Shown here: piece by piece, positions 24,092 through 33,945 of the stretch | Layout of the letters: every line of letters starts with the position of its first letter | How positions within the stretch are numbered: position 1 is the stretch's first letter | Assembly: GCA_026874595.1 (NCBI GenBank) | Contig: CM049307.1 | Span: 51,643,370-51,707,369, forward strand | Direction of reading: 5' to 3' | Source of the DNA: Sipunculus nudus | Lineage: Eukaryota; Annelida; Sipuncula; Golfingiida; Sipunculidae | DNA: 64,000 nucleotides | Position numbers and translations under genes: made by a program | Notes under the pieces: model-generated | Database searches by the model: none | What the model was told of the DNA's origin: nothing | Seen by the model: only the letters and a program-made list of their open reading frames with translations

Positions 24092-25411
24092 AGAGAGACG
24101 GAGGGTAAATCAGTTGACATAACACGGGTCGTCTCCATACATGGACTCCCTTCTGATGTAAACGAATCTGAGATTATCGAACACTTCTCACAAATTGAAG
24201 CTCCTACTCATGTTTTGTTTGTTCGAGAAGCACATACTGGTCGTTGCACTGGCCGCGGGTTTATAGTTTTTGAGACTAAAGACACTGCCAAAAAGGCCAT
24301 AGATAAGATATCAGGTAGCTCTTTAGAAAGGGATTCAAGCATCAAAATCTCTCTTGAACATGCTAGGGCTTCCTCCATCACTGAGGTGTCTCATCTGATT
24401 TCAAATAAGTTGCTCGATTCGTTAAATCCTTCTTCCTTTCAGGTACCCGAAGGTAGACGTATCTCAGAGATAGTAACTAAGCTCGATTTTCTTTCAGATT
24501 TCGAGGTAAATCAGTTGTTTGTGGAGTTTAAACACCGAAGGGGTGATGTTATACAGGGGCCATCTGGGGCTACTGGTTACAGTGTTATCTCTCCAAAACT
24601 GCCCCCATTTTCAGGGAATCAAGATAAAACCGGTAGCTACGAACAATGGCGTTCCCATCTCAAATCTATGATAAAAGCTGGCGTAACACCAGAGCCTCAG
24701 ATTTTGTCAGCGATTCATCAGTCTGTTAGGGGGACAGCAGGAAATGTTCTTTTACATATGCCCGATGAGTCCACTCTCACAGATATACTGAATAAATTTG
24801 ACAGATTCTTTGGTAATGTGCTCCCCACAGAGGTTCTTATACAGCAGTTTCACTCATGTAAACAAGATCCTAAAGAGGTTATTGTCAACTGGAGCTGCAG
24901 ACTTACTAGACAGTTAGACCTCATAAACCAGAGAAATCCTACTCCTCATAGGGAATATGAGCGACTTCTTCGGTCTAGATTCTGGAATGGGCTGTATTCT
25001 AAGTACATTAAGGAGGCTTTAAGACACAGATATGATAATGGGGAAGAACAGGATGAACTCTTTGCAGCAGCACGAGCCTTAGAGTCAGAACTTGTACATC
25101 ACTCACATATGAGTGACAAGAAAGTTGCTTCATCCAACCAAATTTCTCAACAAGGGGTTAAAACTTTGTCTTCTGAAAGCTCTGTGCTTGAGCAGATAAA
25201 TAACAAACTGTCAATCCTAGAGAATCGCTTATCGAAACTTGAACGATCTCAAATGTCCAAACCAAACACACCATCACAAACTCAGGCTGAAGTTCATAAA
25301 AGTCATACTGTCTCGGACGAAGTCTTTTGCTCTCGTTGCCTTCGTCACACCCACACTGTTGACAAATGCCATGCCAAACGAGACAAAAACGGGAAAATCC
25401 TAAAAAACTAA
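24092..25411 (+). CDS. retrotransposon gag: RRM, PNMA-like capsid, zinc knuckle
   Basis: The frame is open from a TAA at 24089-24091 to the TAA at 25409-25411. An RNA-recognition motif occupies about 24113-24360, with RNP2-like VVSIHGLP, RNP1-like GRGFIVFE and the helices between. A capsid-like region follows: LPPFSG, a Trp in EQWRSHLKSM, SVRGTAGNVLLHMP and FDRFFGNVLP, resembling the Gag-derived PNMA family. A coiled-coil stretch (INNKLSILENRLSKLER) comes next, then a CX2CX4HX4C zinc knuckle (CSRCLRHTHTVDKC). Gag would coat and package the element's RNA. No ATG occurs before 24668, downstream of the RRM, so the start is unclear (intron, non-AUG start, or a truncated gag). PNMA proteins also carry an RRM-like N-terminus. 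Confidence 0.85.
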   Translation, partial: RETEGKSVDITRVVSIHGLPSDVNESEIIEHFSQIEAPTHVLFVREAHTGRCTGRGFIVFETKDTAKKAIDKISGSSLERDSSIKISLEHARASSITEVSHLISNKLLDSLNPSSFQVPEGRRISEIVTKLDFLSDFEVNQLFVEFKHRRGDVIQGPSGATGYSVISPKLPPFSGNQDKTGSYEQWRSHLKSMIKAGVTPEPQILSAIHQSVRGTAGNVLLHMPDESTLTDILNKFDRFFGNVLPTEVLIQQFHSCKQDPKEVIVNWSCRLTRQLDLINQRNPTPHREYERLLRSRFWNGLYSKYIKEALRHRYDNGEEQDELFAAARALESELVHHSHMSDKKVASSNQISQQGVKTLSSESSVLEQINNKLSILENRLSKLERSQMSKPNTPSQTQAEVHKSHTVSDEVFCSRCLRHTHTVDKCHAKRDKNGKILKN

Positions 25412-25797
25412 GAGTCGCCCGTGATCATTCGTGGGAGAACATGGGGTCAGGTAATAAAATTCCCACAACAAACGTATGTACTGATAATGTCCCTCTTGTA
25501 GGTGAAACACAGGTTGTTGACATGTTTGCAGATGGTATTAACTGCCAGGGTCTTTTAGATACAGGTTCCCAGGTCTCTACCATTGCTCAATGGTTTTATG
25601 AAAAACACCTCAACCCGTCAGACTTAGTCCCTGTGGAGGAGATGATGGATCTCCGGCAACTGGACGGCCAGCAGGTAGAGTACTGTGGTATCATCGCTGT
25701 TGACCTTAAATTTCCTGAAATAAATTCATCTCAGACATTCTCTGTGCCAGTATTGGTAATGAAAACACCCATTTCAATGCCAGTGTTCCATTTTTAA
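25366..25797 (+). CDS. retrotransposon protease (broken at its 3' end)
   Basis: An aspartic protease in the -1 frame relative to gag. The active-site segment is GLLDTGSQVSTI. The frame ends early at a TAA at 25795-25797, while the conserved flap-side motif (FLIGTNVLNS) continues in another frame at about 25791-25820. A single base appears to be missing near 25776 (after 'cccatttca'). The retropepsin would cleave Gag and Pol. As given it is truncated near the second conserved motif. Confidence 0.8.
   Translation: MPCQTRQKRENPKKLRVARDHSWENMGSGNKIPTTNVCTDNVPLVGETQVVDMFADGINCQGLLDTGSQVSTIAQWFYEKHLNPSDLVPVEEMMDLRQLDGQQVEYCGIIAVDLKFPEINSSQTFSVPVLVMKTPISMPVFHF
25402..25408 (+). promoter_or_regulatory. 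-1 frameshift slippery heptamer (gag-pro)
   Basis: A_AAA_AAC sits in the correct gag phase (CTA AAA AAC) immediately before the gag TAA. Slipping back one base enters the protease frame, which overlaps gag from 25366. This is the canonical retroviral X_XXY_YYZ layout. No obvious strong stem follows within 10 bases, so the stimulatory structure is unproven. Confidence 0.8.
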
Positions 25798-25808
25798 TTG
25801 GTACGAAT

Positions 25809-26228
25809 GTGCTAAACTCTTGTTTAAATTTTCTTCAGACAAATGCTGGTCCAAATTTTATTCAAAGTTTACACATGCCCCAACCATGGAATATTGCATT
25901 TAAATGTTTGACAAACAGGGAAAAGAAATCAGTGAATAAAGGAGGTTATGTATTATCCACCAAGTCTACAGTAATACCTGCCCACAGTGATGTTACTATA
26001 AATGGTTTAACCAGAGGTTGTACAACAGGCAAGACCCTTGTTATAACTGATGTGAATGTTCTCCACAGATTACCAACTGGATTGGTTCTACTTCCTTGTG
26101 TCCAAGAGCTTGATTTGTCGGTAGGTACAAGTCACAGAATTCCAGTACAGGTCAGGAACTTAACATCACATTCCATCATTATTCCATCAAAAATGATATC
26201 TGTAACATACAAGAAGCTAGCCTCGTAA
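25809..26228 (+). pseudogene. retrotransposon protease-RT linker, frameshifted
   Basis: This open frame continues the protease C-terminus and the connector toward RT, but lies in a third frame and stops at 26226-26228. The pol frame is already open through this junction (…ASLVTQLTQ…), so a second 1-bp loss near 26190-26205, beside the run 'caaaaatg', is likely. Both breaks fall by short homopolymers, so sequencing or assembly error is as likely as real decay. Confidence 0.7.
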
Positions 26229-26275
26229 CCCAACTGACACAATCACCTTACCCATCTGATCAACAATTCTTAAAC

Positions 26276-29200
26276 ATGTTAAAATTTGGTCAAGATTTGT
26301 CACAATCTGAATCTGAACAACTACAATTTCTATTGCTTAAATGGAAACACATATTTTCCTTAAGTAATACAGATATTGGTCACACCAGTGTAGAAAAACA
26401 CCGTATCGTGTTGACTAAAGATGAACCATTTAGAGAGCGATATCGTCGCATCCCTCCACAATTATGTTATGAGGTAAAACAACATCTGAAAGAAATGCTA
26501 GAGTCAAAAGTAATTAAGGAGAGCAAAAGTCCGTTTGCTAGTCCAGTAGTCCTTGTCAGAAAACCTGACGGAACTCTTCGTTTCTGTATTGATTATAGAA
26601 CCCTGAATAGCAGAACTGTTAGAGACGCTCATTCCTTGCCAAGAATCGATGAAACCTTAGATTCTTTGATTGGCGCTCGCTACTTTTCCTCTCTAGATTT
26701 GAAGTCTGGTTACTGGCAGGTTGAGTTAGCCGAAGAAGATAAAGATAAAACAGCTTTTACAGTAGGTCCTCTCGGTTTTTATCAATGGGAAACCATGCCA
26801 TTCGGCTTGGTGAACGCCCCTGCCTGCTTCCAAAGACTGATGCAGAAGACTATGGGTGATCTCCATTTAAAAGAATGTCTTCTCTATCTTGACGATATAA
26901 TCGTATTCTCTACCTCCTTTGAAGAACACCTAAAACGCTTGAATAACATCTTTCAGCGTCTGCATGACGCAGGCCTAAAACTAAAACCTTCAAAGTGCCA
27001 GCTGATGCAAGATAAAGTAAAATACCTAGGACATATAGTCTCAAAAGAAAGTATACATACTGACCAGAGTAAAATCAGCGCTCTTAAAGAATGGCCTATA
27101 CCTAAGTGTGTCAGTGATGTACGCCGTTTCTTGGGCTTTGCGAGTTTCTATCGTAGATTTGTCCCTGGATTTGCTAAAATCGCAAAACCATTACATGACT
27201 TACTGAAAGGCCACCATATTCAGAATCAAACAAAAACCAGTAATCGTACCAGAAAGAAAGTTCCATCTCAAACAATCTTTAACTGGTCAAATAACCACCA
27301 ACTAGCATTTGATCAATTAATAGGACTGCTATCTTCTGCTCCTGTACTAGCGTTTGCAGATTTCTCTCGTCCGTTTATTGTTCATACTGATGCAAGTTTT
27401 GATGGGATCTCTGGTATTCTGTACCAAGATCAAGATGGCCAGAAAAGACCAATAGCTTATGCGAGCCGAAGCCTAACACCATCAGAGTCTCGGTACCCTA
27501 TTCATAAGTTAGAGTTCTTAGCTTTTAAGTGGTGTGTAACCGATAAATTTAAAGAATATCTGTATGGATCACGGTTCACAGTGTTCACTGATAACAATCC
27601 TCTAACTTACATAATGTCCTCCGCAAAATTAGATGCAACAGGTCAAAGATGGGTATCTGAATTGGCTAATTACGACTTTAATATTCAATATAAAGCCGGC
27701 AAGCATAACATCGACGCCGATGCACTTTCGAGAATCCCTCGGCTTCTAGCAGAAAAGAAAAACCACAATCAATGTATTACCAATGATGTAGTAAAAGCTG
27801 TTTGTCAATCAGTGACCATACCATCACCTGTAATATGTAGTCTTTCTTGTGACCAATCCAAAGCTGTTCCATCCACGGATCCTGTCAATTTGCTCGGACA
27901 AACACGATTAAACGTAGAAAAGGAACAACTTCTGGATTCGAATCTGAACCCATTCATTGTCCATTTCAGAGACGGTAAGGTCATAAACAAGAAAGACTTG
28001 ACTCATCCTGATCAAATAATTCTTTTCAGATGTATAGATAGCCTTGTGCTGCGGGATGACATACTCTATCGTAAACGAACACTGAACGGCAAAATTCAGT
28101 ATCAAATGGTAATACCTAGCAGTTTGCGACAAGTCGCTTTATCTGGTATTCATGACGATGTTGGGCATCTAGGTCGTAATCGGTCTGTCCATCTAGCCCA
28201 TGACCGATTTTACTGGCCAAAAATGTCTAAAGACATAGATTCATACATTAAGAATTGTCCACGCTGTATAAGGCGGAAGTCCCCTCCAGCAAAAGCTCCT
28301 TTAGTACATATAACATCCACACAACCAATGGAGCTCCTATGTGTCGATTATCTTAGCCTTGAGCCATCTACAGGTGGAATTAAAAATATTCTGGTCATGA
28401 CCGATAATTTCACACGCTACGCTATGGCAGTTCCTTGTCGCAATACTACGGCAAAGACTACAGCTAAAATACTATTTGACACATTTGTCCAACATTATGG
28501 CTTTCCAGCCCGCATCCACAGTGATCAGGGCAGACAATTTGAATCTAAAATCATCAAAGAACTATGCAGACTAGCTGGTATCCATAATTCACGATGTACA
28601 CCGTACCATCCAATGGGGAATGGGCAAACCGAAAGGTTTAACCGTAGTTTAATCAGTATGTTGGGTACTCTTGAGGAAGAGAAAAAGAAAAACTGGAAAG
28701 AATACGTCAGTGCTTTAACTCATGCCTATAATTGTACGAAAAATGATGCAACCGGTTATAAACCTTTCTATTTAATGTTCGGTCGACATCCACGCCTCCC
28801 TATTGATCTAGTACTTGGGACCAACAACAATCCTAACCATCAAAATTACAACACATATGTTTCCGATCTAAAAGACCAACTTTCTTCTGCCTATGATATT
28901 GCTCAACGTGTCTCTTTATCATCCAGGTATCACCACAAACGATTGTATGATAAACGTGCTCGCAATGCGGTGCTGGGTATTGGTGATCACGTCTTAGTAC
29001 GAAAGGTAGGGATCATTGGGAAACAGAAACTGGTCGATAAATGGAAAAAGCAGGTGTATGAGGTATTGGAACAACCAAATAAGGATATTCCAGTATATGC
29101 TGTTTGCCCCTTGGGTGATATAAAGCGTACTCGCACTCTGCATCGCAATCTGATCCTTCCATATACAGGATTGCCCGTCGACCCTACACAAAAACCAGTT

Positions 29201-29695
29201 TCCACAACACACAAACCAATTATTACATCATCAGTGTCAGGGTCGGAAGACTCATCATCAGATGACGACCCCATTTTCACTATAACTCCAAATAATCGTC
29301 CCCACATGAGTAGTTCTGAGGATGTGAGCGAGTTGCATTTAGAACTTGAATTATCGGATGATACAGATGATGATGCAATTGCGTCTGATCACTCTAATAC
29401 ATTCCTGATAAATGGTTCTACTGATGATTGCAATGCAAATGTTGATACCGTAAATACTACAGGTCTTGATGATGACGTCACTGGTGTGTTAAACGATGAC
29501 GCCAAAGGTGATAATGACAATATATCACAACTACACGATGACCATGACGTCATCTCAAGTCATGATCATAATAATGATGGTAATAGCGCCCCAATATCTG
29601 ATCAGAGTGGGGATCCGGATGTTAATCCAGTACGTAGATCTACCCGAGAACGACGTATGCCAGAACGTTTTGGGGACTATGTACTTAACGGGTGA
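26276..29695 (+). CDS. retrotransposon pol: RT, RNase H, integrase
   Basis: An open frame of 1139 codons. The reverse transcriptase spans ~75-300, with VRKPDGTLRFCIDYR, LDLKSGYWQV, MPFGLVNAPACFQ and YLDD at ~203-206. RNase H begins around residue 370 (HTDASFDG). Integrase has a zinc-binding HHCC segment (~625-665, with CPRC) and the catalytic Asp near 689 (CVDYLSL), Asp near 748 (HSDQG) and Glu near 785 (QTERFNR). A GPY/F-like C-terminal module lies around 900-955. A long acidic Asp/Ser tail follows to a short basic end (RRSTRERR). All catalytic residues are present. The true start lies upstream through the frameshifted linker. Confidence 0.93.
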   Translation: MLKFGQDLSQSESEQLQFLLLKWKHIFSLSNTDIGHTSVEKHRIVLTKDEPFRERYRRIPPQLCYEVKQHLKEMLESKVIKESKSPFASPVVLVRKPDGTLRFCIDYRTLNSRTVRDAHSLPRIDETLDSLIGARYFSSLDLKSGYWQVELAEEDKDKTAFTVGPLGFYQWETMPFGLVNAPACFQRLMQKTMGDLHLKECLLYLDDIIVFSTSFEEHLKRLNNIFQRLHDAGLKLKPSKCQLMQDKVKYLGHIVSKESIHTDQSKISALKEWPIPKCVSDVRRFLGFASFYRRFVPGFAKIAKPLHDLLKGHHIQNQTKTSNRTRKKVPSQTIFNWSNNHQLAFDQLIGLLSSAPVLAFADFSRPFIVHTDASFDGISGILYQDQDGQKRPIAYASRSLTPSESRYPIHKLEFLAFKWCVTDKFKEYLYGSRFTVFTDNNPLTYIMSSAKLDATGQRWVSELANYDFNIQYKAGKHNIDADALSRIPRLLAEKKNHNQCITNDVVKAVCQSVTIPSPVICSLSCDQSKAVPSTDPVNLLGQTRLNVEKEQLLDSNLNPFIVHFRDGKVINKKDLTHPDQIILFRCIDSLVLRDDILYRKRTLNGKIQYQMVIPSSLRQVALSGIHDDVGHLGRNRSVHLAHDRFYWPKMSKDIDSYIKNCPRCIRRKSPPAKAPLVHITSTQPMELLCVDYLSLEPSTGGIKNILVMTDNFTRYAMAVPCRNTTAKTTAKILFDTFVQHYGFPARIHSDQGRQFESKIIKELCRLAGIHNSRCTPYHPMGNGQTERFNRSLISMLGTLEEEKKKNWKEYVSALTHAYNCTKNDATGYKPFYLMFGRHPRLPIDLVLGTNNNPNHQNYNTYVSDLKDQLSSAYDIAQRVSLSSRYHHKRLYDKRARNAVLGIGDHVLVRKVGIIGKQKLVDKWKKQVYEVLEQPNKDIPVYAVCPLGDIKRTRTLHRNLILPYTGLPVDPTQKPVSTTHKPIITSSVSGSEDSSSDDDPIFTITPNNRPHMSSSEDVSELHLELELSDDTDDDAIASDHSNTFLINGSTDDCNANVDTVNTTGLDDDVTGVLNDDAKGDNDNISQLHDDHDVISSHDHNNDGNSAPISDQSGDPDVNPVRRSTRERRMPERFGDYVLNG

Positions 29696-30135
29696 TAATA
29701 TTTTTAAACAAGTGCATGTGTTAACATAAGTATGTTTAGGATAAGTTCCTTGCGTAAGCTACATGGCTCGTTCTGAGATTTGACGAGTCAGTGATATCAT
29801 TATACGATTGTTTTTTTTTTTTGCGTATGCTGACTTTCTCCACTGCCACCAGTTTCTGGGTTTTTCACTTTCATATATGTATACCTCATGTGAACATAAT
29901 GTTCCAATATAAACATCTTTCCGAAATCCTACTAGAGGCCGTCCACTGCTAATGCTGTCATGCGCGACCTATCATTCTTTGCAGTTAGTGTCGAGACGCC
30001 ACTTCTCTACGGGGGTGTTTGGTATATGGTGTGGATGATGTGTTGTTGGTATGGTGTGGTGGATCTGATATAATTTTTACTAACTTTTCTCGTACATTAA
30101 AGTCGGGTCGACATTTTTTTCAAGTAGGGGGAGGA
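29696..30135 (+). other. retrotransposon 3' untranslated region and polypurine tract
   Basis: 440 bp with no coding potential, ending in the purine-rich AAGTAGGGGGAGGA that would prime plus-strand synthesis, directly before the LTR. No envelope-like frame. Confidence 0.8.
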
Positions 30136-30532
30136 TGTAACGGCTCCGATAACACGTATTATATTATCAGGTATAACTGAATTGCTGGCAGGTATCATAT
30201 CATCAGCTTGGCCTAACTGGTCAATGAATTGCCCCGCAGTTGCCTTGGTTGCCTTGTTTGCTTGGTTCCTCATTACTCAACCGGTTTTCCGTTGTTCCTA
30301 TTGTTTTCATTCGGACAATGACACGGACCGCGACGCGAACCCTGCCAAGCCTGAGTCTCGTGACATAGAGAACTTGTCAGTATTCGTTCTCTGCTTGGCA
30401 GGGACTCCGGCTTGGAGGACTCCAGATTTGTATATATATACGGCTGAATATAAACACTTTTATATATATACATCGCCTTGCCTCGCTTTTCACTCACGTC
30501 GGGTGACTTTGGCTCTTGCCGGGAACACCCGT

Positions 30533-30536
<4 letters not shown>
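30136..30536 (+). repeat. 3' LTR
   Basis: 401 bp, TGTAACGG to CCGTTACA. Compared with the 5' LTR it has about five substitutions and two indels. One 2-bp insertion changes the AATAAA signal to AATATAAA. It is followed at once by (TA)n to ~30585. Confidence 0.95.
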
Positions 30537-30587
<51 letters not shown>

Positions 30588-31836
30588 CAGTTACTGGTTC
30601 ATGGGTTCAAATGCTAGATGGCAGAAGGATATGAGCAAAACTCATTCAATTACCTGCTAATTCTTGTGTCACAAAATAATTTTGAAAAACGTCTACCATT
30701 GGGTTATCAACCTGTACGCTGGGAGATATATTTCTAGTTAATATTTCAGAAACGTTAGCAATAACACGTATTATCTCGGAATTTTAGTTCATTTTGGCTG
30801 AATACATTATTTCCAGCAAAACCATCCCTCCAAACGAAATTGCTTCCTCTCAAATATGGAGAAGAAACGTGAAAGAATTTGATTAAGAAGCACAAAAGAA
30901 GCACCGATAGGAAGCCTGAAAAATCTTGTTTTGATTGCGCCTCATGTTAATAATGTAAAGGAGTAAGCAAACGGTTTTAGAACGATATATTGGCTGTTAC
31001 CATAATACTTCAAGGAGAAAACAGGGGGCCCATCTATGTTAATATACCTGGTATGTGAATAGATCCCTTTATATCCTATTATCCCAGATTTTAAGCTTGA
31101 TAAAGCTAGAGCATTTAGTGTACAACTACACACAACACCTTCAAATTGAAGATTCTTCCAAAAAGAGTGAACCGACGTATCTGAGTATTCCTGTGCTATC
31201 TGTCAAAACATCAATCACCATGGTGATTGATACATTCTTCTTCACATTGCGCAGTCTTGGTTAGTTCTAAATTGAACCACAAGAGGGCAGTAACCAAGGC
31301 ACCTGAGCAGGCCAAATTCAGCGACTCTCGTGTACCCCGGTACCATTAAGACGGGAACTCCAAGACCAGCCCCCTTCAATTTTATGTCAACATGACTAAT
31401 TGTTTCAATAAATGTTCAGTATCATTTGTTAATTGCTTCTTCACTCAAACAACAAAAGGAAGGTCTTAATCGCCCCTAGATTATATTTTAATTATCTTTA
31501 GATGTGTGATGCCTGCAACTGGCGCAAGTATGCTTTTGTTCAGTGATCAGAAACTTGATAAAAAAATGATTAAAAATAGATAGCTATATTTGAATAAACA
31601 TGATTAAGTAAAGAGTATCAAATTGGATATGATCTGCAGGAATGCAGACTTTCCTTCGCGGTCACACAGCGCTCTATGTTTAGCAATAGAGCATGATATG
31701 CCAAGGTATGTGTTTAATCTGATTCACTATTGCCGGTTTCGCCTCATCGGCGCATGCAATTAGTTGAACTTTAGTCACCTGATGAGCCGAGGAAGCAAAA
31801 CCGGCGGTAGTGATTCAGATTCATCACATTCCTTAG

Positions 31837-31889
<53 letters not shown>

Positions 31890-33727
31890 TGCATCTATAC
31901 GGAAACACAACATGACCGTAAGCGCTGGGGTTTACGCAGGACACATTCTAACCTAGCGTCATATCGCCCCATTTGCATTACGACCAGATTACTGGCGCCA
32001 GAGTGTCTTTACATCTTTGTCTGAGGAACGCATAATTAGGCCTTATGAAAATGCAAATATTTTTCGTCATTTCTGACAACGCTTTATCGCCTACATGTAC
32101 ACTGTCAATCAGCATAAACCAGACCAATCGTTAGCCTTTTTATGTACTTTCTAATTATAACAAACATGAGAGAGGAAACTTTCGTTTTGACCCAGCACAT
32201 TGGCAAACCTCTCGGCATGTTTGTTGAATTTTTACCGCATGAATACAAGAATGGATCGCACGGGTTACAGGACGCAGGCAGCTTGCAGGCGATCCAGGAA
32301 ATGACCCCATTCCATGGAGACGGTGTTTCAGTTTGGGTTGTGAGCTCCCGTGTATACTATTTTGTTAATTCGTTATTCTTAGCATAACATTGAGGTTATG
32401 GGCCGTTTGCCACAACATGAATGCAACCTGATACAAGACCACTGCGATATATTCCTCGATATAACTTGTATTACGACTCGAGGAGGCTTACCAGCCCAAT
32501 TATCCTATTGCCTACTCAGACGGATTGTCACGGCTAATTCTAACCCAATGCTTCTGGCACAATGAACCTTGATGATCTGTAAATACACAGTGGGAGCTTT
32601 CCTTAGCATGCTTTATACTACTAATAATAAGTGTCTTAACAGTGTAAATAGGATTAGCTAACGTCTTTCTGTACTATATTTACTCGGTGTCCTTTGTTTG
32701 CACATAAGCAAACAAGCTCCTGCAGAGTAACGAGTAAGTTTACGCCCCGTTTATTGATTATTCCAAGAAGTGAGTTCGCAGTAAACAATGTCTCTCTGTG
32801 TTTTCGCGTTCACTTCCTTGTTTAAGCAGGGAGAAAGATATGTCCTGTTTGTGGAAGAAGCGCACACTTTGTCTGTAGGTATATATCAATGTACCGGCCA
32901 CAGCTAGGTTACTGTTAATATCCAGAGAAGTCACAAGACTAATCCGTTAACACCAATCACCACTAGTCTATACCTTGTTGGTTCCTCGAGGAGGGTATGC
33001 TTTCATCCAAGTTCGTGTGTGTTTGTGCGTGTGTGTTTGTGTTCGTTTACACATACAATAATTAAGTTTCTGAGGATTTCGGGAATGGGACAATAAATTA
33101 TCGACTAGATTTTGATGTGGATCCTGCACATGATGCGGTTTCCGGATGGTCATCATGGAATATTTAAACAGTCATATATGCAGGAAAGTCCCGTTTGATT
33201 TTGACGCCATTTTCTCAGCTGACGTTGTGGAAATGATCAATTAAAGATTAAAATAACTGTTAAAAAATGAGTGTTTTTATGATGCACTTAAAGTATTTTA
33301 TTTTTATATTATCTTCCTGCACACGCTTTAATCATGTAGTAAATTTGAATATGAATGTGCATGTCTGCTTACAAGTTCACAATTCATCACAACAGAAAAA
33401 AGTGGAATAAATGTAATCATCGCCCGTTTTAAATATATAAAATATTCAGTTATATTTAAACACATAATATATAAATATACAAAGGAAGATAGATATTGAA
33501 TTTAATAAGTATACACTATTCTGTTTACTTTTAATAATTATTAACATAAGGCTGGATACATAAAATAATCATATTGAGATATAAGCTAGAAATCACACCA
33601 CAAAAGTAACAAGCGACTTTACAATGGTAAAACATTATTATTCAGAATCAGGAAGAGTAAATATCTCTCTCCTTGAATGGTTATACATTATTAATATAAT
33701 CATTGTCATTGTCATGATTATTATTGG
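30537..33727. other. intergenic region between retrotransposon and gene B
   Basis: (TA)n runs at 30537-30585 and 31838-31888, an inverted-repeat hairpin at 31699-31836 and otherwise unique AT-rich DNA. The ORF at 32142-32387 has no recognisable domain. A minus-strand AATAAA at about 33298 (read as TTTATT) is a possible polyadenylation signal for gene B. Confidence 0.55.
31699..31836. repeat. inverted-repeat hairpin next to (TA)n
   Basis: Arms of roughly 50 bp (31699-31750 and 31783-31836) are imperfect reverse complements, both containing the core 'gattca-ctat/ctac-gccggtttt'. They surround a ~30-bp loop and directly abut the (TA)n at 31838. It looks like a small foldback element. Confidence 0.65.
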
Positions 33728-33894
33728 TTACACCGTTACTGCAGATTCTTCATCTGTGAATAAACGAAAGTTGGAGTAAGTACTGAAGGACTGGATGTAA
33801 TGAAGGGCCGCCTGGTGGAGCCACTGGTACTCCTCCTATAAATACAATGTAATACATAAATATATAAGCCTGGTTTACATGTATAACCGTATGT

Positions 33895-33945
<51 letters not shown>

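Larger units (their letters stand above)
22859..30536 (+). mobile_element. Ty3/gypsy-type LTR retrotransposon with RRM-PNMA-like gag
   Basis: Complete structure: 5' LTR 22859-23258, primer-binding site just after it (TGGTGCCCCGAGTGAGGA near 23262), gag, protease, RT, RNase H, integrase, a purine tract before 30136, and 3' LTR 30136-30536. The domain order PR-RT-RH-INT, the YLDD motif and the HHCC plus DDE integrase identify the Ty3/gypsy (Metaviridae) group. The LTRs differ by about five substitutions and two small indels over 400 bp by eye, so the insertion is young. It lies within a (TA)n tract, so the target duplication cannot be read. No env-like frame. Two apparent 1-bp deletions break the pol frame, so this copy, as given, is not intact. 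Confidence 0.93.

Noticed and set aside
29696-30135. Envelope gene for the retrotransposon
   Set aside because: No open frame of useful length between pol and the 3' LTR.
32142-32387. 81-codon ORF between retrotransposon and gene B
   Set aside because: No recognisable domain, regulatory context or paralogue.
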